This document shows positions 24,894 through 33,279 of a stretch of 64,000 nucleotides of DNA, one piece after another (position 1 is the first letter of the stretch; the number at the start of each line of letters is the position of its first letter). The notes beneath the pieces were generated by a model. That model was not told where the DNA came from and ran no database searches. It saw nothing but the letters and a program-made list of their open reading frames with translations. This DNA comes from JAAOII01 sp965207705 (GTDB lineage: Bacteria; Pseudomonadota; Gammaproteobacteria; CBDBNL01; JAAOII01): positions 372,001-436,000 of the forward strand of contig OZ242292.1 of NCBI GenBank assembly GCA_965207705.1, in the 5' to 3' direction. Position numbers and translations under genes: made by a program.

Positions 24894-26019
24894 TTACTAT
24901 AAACGAAGCGGCGCCTGGCGTCGCCATGCTATGCATCTTTGTTGCCATTTCGCCTAATCTCTTGCGGGCATTAATCTGTCCTATTTCTTTATCACTGATA
25001 TAGCTGCCTATAATAGCGGATAGTTTCTTTATAGTAAAATCATTTTGATTACAAACTATAGCTGCCTGGTTGTTAGCATAAATCATTGCATTCTTCATCT
25101 GATGATTATCGGCTGCGTAGGGAAATGGCACTAAAATACTCGCCACCCCAACAATAGCCAGCTCTGCCAAAGTAAGGGCTCCTGCTCTGGCTATAACCAA
25201 ATCTGCCCAGCAGTAGCAATCTCTCATTGAGGGAATAAAATCATCAACTCGAGCGTCAATGCCATGCTTGTTATAAAGCTTGGCGGTGTTGCTTGCCTTG
25301 CCCGCCCCTGCCTGATGCCAGACACTATAGCTGTTGGTGGGAAACCCAGCCAAACACTCAGGAAGCAACTTATTAAAAACCTCCGCTCCTTGGCTTCCTC
25401 CAGTTACAAAAATCTTTAGAACTCCTTCCCTTGCCTGATAGCGGGCTTGAGGTTTATCGCAAGGATGCGCGTTAAGCTCATCTTCAAGTGGAGTTGGATT
25501 GCCGCAAAACACGGTTTTAGCATCTGTTGCTTGATTATTCTGTGGTGAACGTAGCTCGTCTTTAATAGTTGGAATAATTGGAGACGCTGGAAAACCGTTA
25601 TATATTCTCGTGGCAATTAAAGAGGCAAGTTTAGTTGCCATGCCGTGATGAATATTCTGTTCCTGCACAAATACTGGTTTTCTTAACAAAGCACCCGCTA
25701 ATGCAGCAGGCACTCCAGTGTAACCACCAGTGATAAAAATTGCGCAGGGTTTAATCCGTTTAATAATCTTTAGCGCTTGGATTACGGCGCGAGTAATTAT
25801 AAAAGGATAATTAATCTTTCGCATTAGACCAGAGCCGCGTAAAGCATTGATATTAATTCTATGAAAAGGGAACTTGTCTTTCGTAATAGTAGATGACTCC
25901 ATTCCGTTACTTCCCATCCAATGTATCTCCCAATTGGCATGACCACGCAATTCACGCGCCACTGCGAGCGCAGGCATGATATGCCCTCCAGTTCCTCCTG
26001 CAGATATTAGCATTTTCAT
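24859..26019 (-). CDS. murG: UDP-GlcNAc:undecaprenyl-pyrophosphoryl-MurNAc-pentapeptide transferase MurG
   Basis: Makes lipid II from lipid I on the inner face of the membrane. The N-terminal glycine-rich loop MLISAGGTGGHIMPALAVA, the second G-loop VTGGSQGAEVFN and the donor-binding IARAGALTLAELAIVGV with FPYAADNHQ are all present. An ATG at 26046 would add nine residues (MFVMRGSLS); I prefer the ATG at 26019, which places the start one residue before the usual family N-terminus, though neither has a strong ribosome site. The domain linker holds extra polar residues (LRSPQNNQATDAKT). It lies between ftsW and murC. Confidence 0.96.
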   Translation of the reverse strand: MKMLISAGGTGGHIMPALAVARELRGHANWEIHWMGSNGMESSTITKDKFPFHRININALRGSGLMRKINYPFIITRAVIQALKIIKRIKPCAIFITGGYTGVPAALAGALLRKPVFVQEQNIHHGMATKLASLIATRIYNGFPASPIIPTIKDELRSPQNNQATDAKTVFCGNPTPLEDELNAHPCDKPQARYQAREGVLKIFVTGGSQGAEVFNKLLPECLAGFPTNSYSVWHQAGAGKASNTAKLYNKHGIDARVDDFIPSMRDCYCWADLVIARAGALTLAELAIVGVASILVPFPYAADNHQMKNAMIYANNQAAIVCNQNDFTIKKLSAIIGSYISDKEIGQINARKRLGEMATKMHSMATPGAASFIVNDMLRVMKCQG

Positions 26020-26064
26020 ACTCAATGAACCGCGCATGACAAACATGACTTCATGACTTAAAGA

Positions 26065-27231
26065 TTAATCTCTGGAACATTCGGTAAATACGCGCATTAT
26101 AACCCCCACCAAAAATAAATTCACAACTAAACTGCTTCCTCCATAACTTATAAAAGGAAGCGTGAGTCCAGTAATAGGAAAGTAGGTTAAAGATACTCCC
26201 ATATTAAACATTGCTTGCAACCCCCATAGCACTGCTATACCCATAACAAAATAGGCGGCAAAATAATCTTTTTGTTCTAAAGCGCGAGTTGCCAAACTCA
26301 TCATGCGAAAAATTAAAAATAGGAATAGGCAGATTAATGCCAGACCAAAAACCATTCCCAGTTCTTCCACCAATATGGCAAAAACAAAATCTGTATATGA
26401 CTCGGGCAGATAAAAATTCTTCTGGATACTAGCGCCAAGACCTAATCCCCATAAACCGCCTCTTTCTATCGCCACCAAAGATTGCCCCGCCTGATAACAT
26501 TGGTTATAAAAATATTGCCATATATTGGCATCTTCCATACATAGTAATCTCAATAATCTATAAGGTTGCATAGCTATTAATAAAAATCCTGATGATATTG
26601 CCCCCACTATTAGAAACATAATATGTTGCCATCTCATACCAGCAAAGAATAATATAGCAAAAACAGTAACACTGTAAACAGCTGCAGAACCAAAGTCGGG
26701 CTGTAATAATAAAAGCCCTGTCACAAAGATTAATGCTGCGGTGGGGATTAGCAAGCCCTCCAGCCCTTGGCGCAGTTTCATATCACTATGAGTTATATAA
26801 GCGGCGCAAAATAGCGGCAAAGAAAACTTAAGTAGCTCGGATGGCTGAATATTAATAAACCCTAAATTCAACCAACGAGAGCTAGCATTAATCTCTCTGC
26901 CTATAGTGGGCACAAAAATCAGCAACAATAAGAGAATATTTAAAAACAAAATAGCAGGCGCTTGACCTTGCCAAAACCTTAACGGCACACACATCCCCAC
27001 TATAAGCGCCACGACTCCTATAACCAATAATATGCCTTGCTTGATGGCAAAGTAAAAAGGAGTGTTGTAATATTGGACGGAATACTCACTGGATGCCGAC
27101 ATTATCACCAACATACCTATAACAACCAAGCCAAAAACTGGAACAAGGATAGTTAAATCTAAATGTAAACTATGTTCTCCATCATTTTGCGAACTGGCTT
27201 TGATCCCCATATTTTCTAAAATAGATAACAT
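26065..27231 (-). CDS. ftsW: septal peptidoglycan polymerase FtsW
   Basis: A 388-residue SEDS-family glycosyltransferase with about ten membrane segments that polymerises lipid II together with FtsI. Signature stretches are SSRWLNLGFINIQPSELLKFSLP, LLQPDFGSAAV (with the catalytic aspartate) and the C-terminal LPFISYGGSSL. An N-terminal tail of about 25 residues precedes the first membrane segment. The ATG overlaps the murD stop (TAATG). RodA would share the fold, but the dcw position makes FtsW the sound choice. Confidence 0.97.
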   Translation of the reverse strand: MLSILENMGIKASSQNDGEHSLHLDLTILVPVFGLVVIGMLVIMSASSEYSVQYYNTPFYFAIKQGILLVIGVVALIVGMCVPLRFWQGQAPAILFLNILLLLLIFVPTIGREINASSRWLNLGFINIQPSELLKFSLPLFCAAYITHSDMKLRQGLEGLLIPTAALIFVTGLLLLQPDFGSAAVYSVTVFAILFFAGMRWQHIMFLIVGAISSGFLLIAMQPYRLLRLLCMEDANIWQYFYNQCYQAGQSLVAIERGGLWGLGLGASIQKNFYLPESYTDFVFAILVEELGMVFGLALICLFLFLIFRMMSLATRALEQKDYFAAYFVMGIAVLWGLQAMFNMGVSLTYFPITGLTLPFISYGGSSLVVNLFLVGVIMRVFTECSRD

Positions 27232-28643
27232 TATGAATCTCTCTTAGATGAATCTTCTGGAGATGAGGATAATTCCCCTGATAATTCCCCTACGGCGCTG
27301 GCAAAGTCCATGCCACGCTCAACAAAGTTCTTATAAGAATCAAAGCTAGCGCAGGCAGGAGAAAGCAATGCCAAGTCGCCCGCTTGCGCCTTTTGTTTGA
27401 TGATGCTAAGCGCTTCTCGTAATCCCCCTGGGCACATAATTCGTTGAGTATTAGCATGCAAACAATTATCTAATCTCTCCGCCTCTTCTCCTATTAAATA
27501 AGCGACTGCTTTATAGTTTTTTATGCACTCTGCCAATTGAGTGAAGTTAGCTCCCTTATGGCTTCCGCCAATTATTATATGAATTCTTCCAGCAGTTGTT
27601 GCCGCCAAACTCTGCAGCGCAGCGCACGCCGCTTCGGGGTTTGTTGCCTTTGAGTCATTTATATAAACCACTCCGTTAACCTCGCCAACTTTCTCACAGC
27701 GATGTGGCAAGCCAGTAAACTCTGTCGCCACCTTAAGACAATCATCAATAGACCAATCCAATAACTTTGCGATTGCCAAAGCCGCCAAAATATTCTTATA
27801 GTTATGCAATCCCGTAATATTCAGTTCAGCAACTGGCAACAATAGATTGCCACCATAAGCAAGATACTTGCCATCTTTTCTTTGTAAGATACCAAACTCA
27901 TTAATGTCTGGTTGATTGCCGCTAAAGGATAGGACTTTGCCGGCTGGAGCTGCCATAGGGCGAGTTAGCATATCCTCTTTGTTATACACTACTGCCTTGC
28001 AGCCACTAAATATTCGTTGCTTGGATTGATAATAATTAATAAAGCTACCATAACGTTCTAAATGGTCTGGAGTCACATTTAACAAACATGCAACACTTGC
28101 ATCAAGGTTGGCAGTAATATCCAATTGATAGCTAGACATTTCAATTATATATAAGTCCGCATTGGGGTTAAGGTCAAGGACTGGAGTGCCCAGGTTGCCT
28201 CCCAACGCAGAATTAATATTTTGCCGCTTCGCCATTAAATCCAGTAGGGTTACCAACGTGCTTTTGCCATTTGAACCGCTAACCGCTATTAGTGGTTTAC
28301 GCAAAGAACGTCGCCAGAGTTCTATATCACTTATTATGGATTTACCCATATTATGAGCCAACTTGGCAATAGGATGAGATAATGCCATGCCAGGACTTAG
28401 CACAACTTCATCAACTGCAGCCATTAATGAGGGAGGAACGTTTCCTAAATACAGTTCGGCATCAGGCATGCTGTTCTTCATCTGTGATAAATATGGCGGG
28501 GGCGTCTTGCTATCGTCTCGGCTATCTGCCATAATAAAGTCCATTCCTTGCGCATGTAAAAAGCGGGCTACAGACCAGCCAGTTTCCCCCAAACCTACGA
28601 CCAATCTTTTCCTATCACTTGCTATCTTCACTGCTGCTTCCAT
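27231..28643 (-). CDS. murD: UDP-N-acetylmuramoylalanine--D-glutamate ligase
   Basis: A 470-residue Mur ligase adding D-glutamate to UDP-MurNAc-L-Ala. VVGLGETGWSVARFL is the N-terminal UDP-binding region, VSGSNGKSTL (P-loop, 122-131) binds ATP, NVTPDHLERYGS and GLPHRCEKVGEVNGVVYINDSKATNPEA form the central and C-terminal active-site parts, and LLSPACASFDSYKNFVERG is typical of MurD. A short serine/proline-rich tail (SGELSSSPEDSSKRDS) follows. It lies 7 bp behind mraY. Confidence 0.98.
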   Translation of the reverse strand: MEAAVKIASDRKRLVVGLGETGWSVARFLHAQGMDFIMADSRDDSKTPPPYLSQMKNSMPDAELYLGNVPPSLMAAVDEVVLSPGMALSHPIAKLAHNMGKSIISDIELWRRSLRKPLIAVSGSNGKSTLVTLLDLMAKRQNINSALGGNLGTPVLDLNPNADLYIIEMSSYQLDITANLDASVACLLNVTPDHLERYGSFINYYQSKQRIFSGCKAVVYNKEDMLTRPMAAPAGKVLSFSGNQPDINEFGILQRKDGKYLAYGGNLLLPVAELNITGLHNYKNILAALAIAKLLDWSIDDCLKVATEFTGLPHRCEKVGEVNGVVYINDSKATNPEAACAALQSLAATTAGRIHIIIGGSHKGANFTQLAECIKNYKAVAYLIGEEAERLDNCLHANTQRIMCPGGLREALSIIKQKAQAGDLALLSPACASFDSYKNFVERGMDFASAVGELSGELSSSPEDSSKRDS

Positions 28644-28650
28644 GTTAATA

Positions 28651-29733
28651 TTATCTGATTTTAAGTGTTGCCATCCCTATAGCCACCAATACCAAAGTGA
28701 CTATCCAAAACCTAACAATTACTTTGGGTTCGGGAATCCCCATAAGTTCAAAATGATGATGAAGCGGAGCCATGCGGAAGATTCTTTTGCCGTATAGTTT
28801 GTAATAACCAACCTGCAAAATTACTGACATGGTCTCCGCAACAAATACTCCACTCATTACAAAGTAAACCAATTCTTGCCGCACCAAAATAGCCATCACT
28901 CCCAAACAAGCGCCCAACATCATTGAGCCAGCATCGCCCATAAAAATTTCTGCAGGATAAGTGTTATACCAAAGAAAGCCGAGGCAGGCGCCAACAAAGG
29001 CGCTACCAAAAATAGCCGCTTCGCCCATACCAGGAATATAAGGCATTTGTAAATAATCCGCCATTACGAGATTACCCGTTACATAAGCAAAAACCGTAAG
29101 CGCCGCCATGATAAGTATGCTTGGAATAAGAACCAGACCATCCAAGCCGTCCGTCATATTAACTGAATTAGCAGATGCCACTATTACCAAATATCCTATT
29201 AAAATAAATCCCGCTCCCAGATCTAAGGTTATATTCTTAAGGATTGGTAGAATGAATAAAGTTTCCGCGCTAAACTCTGCCGAATAATACATATATACAA
29301 CTATAGCCATTGCTGCAACTGATTGCAACAAAAATTTAAATCGGGCTTTCATTCCATTGGCATCGCGGGTAGTTATTTTTTGATAATCATCACGCGCTCC
29401 TATAAGAACAAAAATTACCAGAGTTGCCAATAATAACAGGACATTACGCATAGTTATATCCGCCCAGATTAAGCAACTTATAACTATAGAAATTGCCATT
29501 AGTATTCCGCCCATAGTGGGGGTGTTCTGTTTTTGATGGTGAGTTGCGGGACCGTCCAAACGCACCACCTGCCCCCAGCGAAGTTCCTTTAAGTAATTAA
29601 TAATACGCGGACCTAAAAGCAGAGTTATGAACAGCGCGGTTATGGTGGCAAAAATAGCTCGCAGAGTTACATACTTGAAAACTGCAAAAGAGCTATCAAA
29701 GTCCGCCAAAAAATTAGAAATCCATATAATCAT
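28651..29733 (-). CDS. mraY: phospho-N-acetylmuramoyl-pentapeptide transferase MraY
   Basis: A 360-residue enzyme with about ten membrane segments, the standard MraY length. It transfers phospho-MurNAc-pentapeptide from UDP to undecaprenyl phosphate, forming lipid I. Conserved cytoplasmic loops are present: HHQKQNTPTMGGILM, the aspartates of ARDDYQKI, NMTDGLDGL, FMGDAGSMMLG and the PLHHHFELMG histidine motif. It follows murF after 46 bp, one of the wider gaps in the cluster. Confidence 0.98.
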   Translation of the reverse strand: MIIWISNFLADFDSSFAVFKYVTLRAIFATITALFITLLLGPRIINYLKELRWGQVVRLDGPATHHQKQNTPTMGGILMAISIVISCLIWADITMRNVLLLLATLVIFVLIGARDDYQKITTRDANGMKARFKFLLQSVAAMAIVVYMYYSAEFSAETLFILPILKNITLDLGAGFILIGYLVIVASANSVNMTDGLDGLVLIPSILIMAALTVFAYVTGNLVMADYLQMPYIPGMGEAAIFGSAFVGACLGFLWYNTYPAEIFMGDAGSMMLGACLGVMAILVRQELVYFVMSGVFVAETMSVILQVGYYKLYGKRIFRMAPLHHHFELMGIPEPKVIVRFWIVTLVLVAIGMATLKIR

Positions 29734-29779
29734 AATTAAATATTAATTTGCACAGAAGGTGTGTGGTTAAACAACATCG

Positions 29780-31429
29780 TTAAACAATATTGGGGCTGCC
29801 AAGTTTACGGACAATATGCTGCGCCACCTTTTCCATAAGTGAGGCGCGACTCCCCTTTACTAAAAAAATTGTTCCCCTCATTTTGTCAAGTTCCATCTCA
29901 TCAAGATAATCATTAACTTCCTGCGGTGTATTAAAACTCTTACTCTCTATTATATTTTTACCTGGGGTATTTTTAACTGGGGTATTTTTAACTGGGATGT
30001 CCGATTGCTTAACATTTTGTTTGCAAGGTTGACGAAAGCGCTGACCAAAACATTGGCGAAAACTATGCAAACAATTCTCAGCAGCATCTCCGCAGGTTAG
30101 TAAAGTATTAATTCTTAAATCCGCTGCTAATTCACCTAACTTTTTATGCTCGGCAGATGAAGATTCCCCCAGCTCATGCATATTTCCGAGGATTGCAACC
30201 CGGTTAATATGTTCCGTCTTCTCCGTTCCTGTCTTCTTCGTTCCTGCCTTCTCCGTTCCTGCCATCTCCTCTATTCCCGCCGCATTTGCCAATTGCAAGT
30301 CCGCTAAAGTCCTGAGGGCTGCTTCCATTGAAACAGGGTTGGCATTATATGAATCATCAATAAGAAAACAACCATTGTCAAGTACTAAATAATCAAGACG
30401 CCCCTTGATAGCAGAAAAATCTTTCAATGCTTGCTGCATAACCGATGGTTTTATATTCATAGCCCAGGCAGCAGCACAAGCGGCAGCGGCATTCATTGCA
30501 TTATGCTTGCCAAGAAGTGGAATATTCATAAGGATCTTACTTTCTATAATTTTACTCTCTGGCATATTACTCTTTAGAAGAGTGGAGTGATTCTCTGCTT
30601 GCGCCATACTTGTCCTAAAAACAATATTAAAAGAAATACCCTTATCGCTCTGCTCTATATGTTCAGCCTGCTCAACCTTAACATCTGCATCCTCGCAACA
30701 ACCAAATTTAATAATCCGTCTACCTACTACTAAATCTTTCCATACAGGAAAATATTCATCATCAGCATTTAGCACCGCCACTCCATCCGCAGCCAAGAAA
30801 TTAAGTAAAGAGCCCTTCTCCTCCGCAATACTTTTTTTGTCTCCAAAGCCACCAAGGTGCGCCTTGCCAGCATTGTTGATGATTGCCACCGAGGGCTTGA
30901 TAAGGGAAGCGCTATAGGCAATTTCGCCTGGCTTATCAGTTCCCAATTCAACTACTGCATACTTATGCTCGGCGGATAATTTAAGCAGGGTTAGCGGAAC
31001 ACCAAGTTGATTATTCTCATTATCAGCTGTAATCAGGGTTGGTTTATCTTGTGAAAGAATTGCTCCTAACATTTCTTTCACCGTGGTCTTGCCATTAGAA
31101 CCAGTAACCGCCGTCAATTGTCCATTCCAACCAAGGCGGCTTAACGCTCCCATTCTTCCTAAGGCATGGGCTGTATCATCCACCACAAGAGACGGAACCG
31201 CAGCGGTAACTTCATGACTGGTTATCAGGGCGGCGGCGCCCTTAGAAATTGCATTATCAATAAAATCGTGGCCATCATCTTTTTCCCCCACTAAAGCAAC
31301 AAATAAGTCGCCCTTTTTAATACTGCGAGTATCGGTGTTTACGCCATGGAACACAGTCCCGTTCTCGCCTATTAGCCGACCAGCTAATGGGGTTTGCAGC
31401 TCTTCCAGCTTGTCAAACATTAGTGGCAT
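29780..31429 (-). CDS. murF: UDP-N-acetylmuramoyl-tripeptide--D-alanyl-D-alanine ligase
   Basis: Adds D-Ala-D-Ala to complete the peptidoglycan precursor. GSNGKTTVKE (110-119) is the P-loop, ELGTDKPGEIAY and NNAGKAHLGGFG belong to the central domain, and LIDDSYNANPVSMEAALRTL to the C-terminal one. At 549 residues it is about 100 longer than the E. coli enzyme (452). The excess lies in low-complexity insertions: a polar stretch around SKIIESKILM, a five-residue repeat AGTEK-AGTKK-TGTEK near residue 395, and another (PVKNT-PVKNT-PGKN) near residue 480. The start ATG at 31429 sits in a duplicated junction with murE and is overlapped by a TAA from the copied murE tail. Confidence 0.96.
   Translation of the reverse strand: MPLMFDKLEELQTPLAGRLIGENGTVFHGVNTDTRSIKKGDLFVALVGEKDDGHDFIDNAISKGAAALITSHEVTAAVPSLVVDDTAHALGRMGALSRLGWNGQLTAVTGSNGKTTVKEMLGAILSQDKPTLITADNENNQLGVPLTLLKLSAEHKYAVVELGTDKPGEIAYSASLIKPSVAIINNAGKAHLGGFGDKKSIAEEKGSLLNFLAADGVAVLNADDEYFPVWKDLVVGRRIIKFGCCEDADVKVEQAEHIEQSDKGISFNIVFRTSMAQAENHSTLLKSNMPESKIIESKILMNIPLLGKHNAMNAAAACAAAWAMNIKPSVMQQALKDFSAIKGRLDYLVLDNGCFLIDDSYNANPVSMEAALRTLADLQLANAAGIEEMAGTEKAGTKKTGTEKTEHINRVAILGNMHELGESSSAEHKKLGELAADLRINTLLTCGDAAENCLHSFRQCFGQRFRQPCKQNVKQSDIPVKNTPVKNTPGKNIIESKSFNTPQEVNDYLDEMELDKMRGTIFLVKGSRASLMEKVAQHIVRKLGSPNIV
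29964..29993. repeat. in-frame 15-bp tandem repeat in murF (PVKNT unit)
   Basis: Two perfect 15-bp units GGGGTATTTTTAACT (plus strand), with degenerate flanks on both sides, encode repeated PVKNT in MurF. The unit length is a multiple of three, so the frame is kept. Confidence 0.85.
30218..30262. repeat. in-frame 15-bp tandem repeat in murF (GTEKA unit)
   Basis: Three adjacent 15-bp units, GCAGGAACGGAGAAG in the coding direction with a few substitutions, encode AGTEK-AGTKK-TGTEK. They lie in a loop between conserved parts of the C-terminal domain. Confidence 0.85.
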
Positions 31430-31602
31430 TAGTGGTATTGTTGATTAATTCTGTGTTGCAGATACTGATAATCATTGAATTTGCAGTTCTTCCAGCTTGT
31501 CAAACATTAGTGGCATTAGTGGCATTAGTGGCATTAGTGGCATTAGTGGCATTAGTGGCGTTGTTGATTAATTCTGTGTTGCAGATACTGATAATCATTG
31601 AA
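31393..31602. repeat. tandem duplication of the murE/murF junction
   Basis: Copy A (31393-31479, 87 bp) and copy B (31480-31602, 123 bp) each contain the last codons of murE (FNDYQYLQHRINQQ), the TAATG stop/start and the first codons of murF (MFDKLEELQ). They differ mainly in the number of 9-bp ATTAGTGGC units (ATGCCACTA in the coding sense): two in copy A and six in copy B. In copy B this leaves a 26-codon remnant of murF (31472-31552, minus) that starts at the TAATG of murE and ends at a TGA made by the junction. Confidence 0.93.
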
Positions 31603-33276
31603 AAAGCTTCTTTCCCCAGCTACTTCTTGATATGACTCATGCCCCTTGCCTGCCACCACAACCACATCATCGGCAGAGGCGTTGGATAGCACTAATTCAA
31701 GCGCTTTGCTTCTATCAACCTCAACCACCACCTCAGTAGTAGCTGTAATTCCCGCCATTATATCGGCAATTATCTTAACTGGTTTTTCATCACGCGGATT
31801 ATCGTTGGTGAGCACCACCTTGTCCGCATAATTTGCGGCTATGTTACCCATAACCCCTCGTTTCTCGCGATCACGATTGCCGCCACAACCAAACACCACC
31901 CATAATTTTCCTTGCGGGCGGAGCGCAGCTTCGCCCCTACGGGTTTTGTTAGCCCCATCATTATACTTTTGCGGGTGGAGCGCAGCTCCGCCCCTACGGG
32001 TTTTGTTAGCCCCATTATTATACTCTCTGTTAGATAGCTGCTTAAGATTGCTAAGCAATTTCTCCAAAGCATCAGGCGTATGAGCATAATCCACTATGAA
32101 TATGGCGCCACTGGGTGATTCTACTTTCTGCATCCGCCCTGCTAAAGGAACTGCTTCCGATAAGGCGGATAAGCAATCCGATAAATCATAACCTCTATGC
32201 AGCATTACCCCTAACGCTGCCAAATTATTAGCTATGCCCCAGGTTCCCAAAATCTTAGTGCGCAACATGCCGCTGCCCTGCGCAGTAGTTATATGCGCGC
32301 TACTTCCTTCAAAGTTAACGGAGAGTTGTGTGGCGCAAATATCCGCAGTTGTGTTATTAATTCCATAAGTATAGCAGGGAATATTCGCGCCATTCGTATT
32401 TAGGGAGGCATCTGGATCTTTTAGTTCACGATGCCATTTAACCCCCATATTATCATCATAATTAAGCACGGCAAATTTAAGAGACGGCAGTTGAAAAAGG
32501 CGTCTTTTAGCAGTAATGTAAGAGTTCATATCACCATGATAATCACGATGTTCATCTGTTATATTGGTAAACACACCAACATTAATATTCAATCCTTCAA
32601 TGCGGTTTTGATGGAGGGCATGAGAAGAACACTCTATAGCCACACACTTTGCTCCTTTGCTTTGAAACCCAGCGCCTAATCTTCTAAGAGTTAGGATATC
32701 TGGAGTTGTCATGGTGCGCGATGTAAAGGAAGCATCATCAGTATCTTGAGCATCTTCATATCCTTCGCTTTCTCCATCTTTGCTAACATCAGGAAATCCA
32801 TTGTACACAGTCCCAACAACCGCGGTCTTACAACCGAGTATTCCCAACGACTGAGCTAAAATATGGGCAACCGAGCTCTTGCCGTTAGTTCCAGTAATTC
32901 CCAACCACTGCAATTTATCCTTGCCAAACATGCGGTCTGCCAATACAGGAAGGTGTGAGTGTAAATCATTAATTGGAATAATAGGAATAGGAGAAGTAGA
33001 TCCGCTATACTCACTCTGAGTTAAATCTTGCGCTTCGGTTAAAACTGCCACCGCGCCGCTATCTTGCGCCTGGCGCAAGTAATCCAAACCATGACGTTGC
33101 CAGCCCTTCAAAGCAACAAACACCCAACCTTGTTCTAATTGTGAATGATGCAAAGCCAAGCCGCGCGCAGTTAACGAAGAAACTTCACTAAATATCGGAG
33201 AGCCCGTAAATCCCTTTACGAGCTCACCGATTGTTGTGCTGTACTGATTATTCATTTTGTCTGGCAATGTAGGCAT
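31552..33276 (-). CDS. murE: UDP-N-acetylmuramoyl-tripeptide synthetase (meso-DAP-adding)
   Basis: Adds meso-diaminopimelate to UDP-MurNAc-L-Ala-D-Glu. ITGTNGKSSVAH (127-138) holds the P-loop, ITDEHRDYHGDM and VDYAHTPDALEKLL follow, and DNPRDEKP is the motif that selects meso-diaminopimelate. The protein has 574 residues against about 495 in E. coli. Residues 417-454 are a two-fold 19-residue repeat (consensus YNxGANKTRRGxAALxPQ) encoded by a 57-bp palindromic repeat inserted just before the conserved GKLWVVFGCGGNRD strand. A second acidic insertion (SKDGESEGYEDAQDTDD) lies near residue 160. The 3' end is part of the junction duplication with murF. Confidence 0.97.
   Translation of the reverse strand: MPTLPDKMNNQYSTTIGELVKGFTGSPIFSEVSSLTARGLALHHSQLEQGWVFVALKGWQRHGLDYLRQAQDSGAVAVLTEAQDLTQSEYSGSTSPIPIIPINDLHSHLPVLADRMFGKDKLQWLGITGTNGKSSVAHILAQSLGILGCKTAVVGTVYNGFPDVSKDGESEGYEDAQDTDDASFTSRTMTTPDILTLRRLGAGFQSKGAKCVAIECSSHALHQNRIEGLNINVGVFTNITDEHRDYHGDMNSYITAKRRLFQLPSLKFAVLNYDDNMGVKWHRELKDPDASLNTNGANIPCYTYGINNTTADICATQLSVNFEGSSAHITTAQGSGMLRTKILGTWGIANNLAALGVMLHRGYDLSDCLSALSEAVPLAGRMQKVESPSGAIFIVDYAHTPDALEKLLSNLKQLSNREYNNGANKTRRGGAALHPQKYNDGANKTRRGEAALRPQGKLWVVFGCGGNRDREKRGVMGNIAANYADKVVLTNDNPRDEKPVKIIADIMAGITATTEVVVEVDRSKALELVLSNASADDVVVVAGKGHESYQEVAGERSFFNDYQYLQHRINQQRH
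31914..32027. repeat. in-frame 57-bp palindromic repeat, two tandem copies inside murE
   Basis: Copies at 31914-31970 and 31971-32027 each begin GCGGGYGGAGCGCAGCTYCG, a palindrome with an 8-bp stem (GGCGGAGC/GCTCCGCC type), followed by CCCCTACGGGTTTTGTTAGC and an AT-rich tail. 57 bp equals 19 codons, so MurE stays in frame. The core GCGGGCGGAGC...CTCCGCCCCTA recurs in the spacer at 13381-13437, which marks it as a dispersed element rather than a MurE feature. Confidence 0.9.
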
Positions 33277-33279
33277 GGA

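Noticed and set aside
31387..31635. A plus-strand frame with strongly repeated LVALVALVAL sequence
   Set aside because: It is the antisense reading of the murE/murF junction duplication and its 9-bp microsatellite, not a membrane protein.
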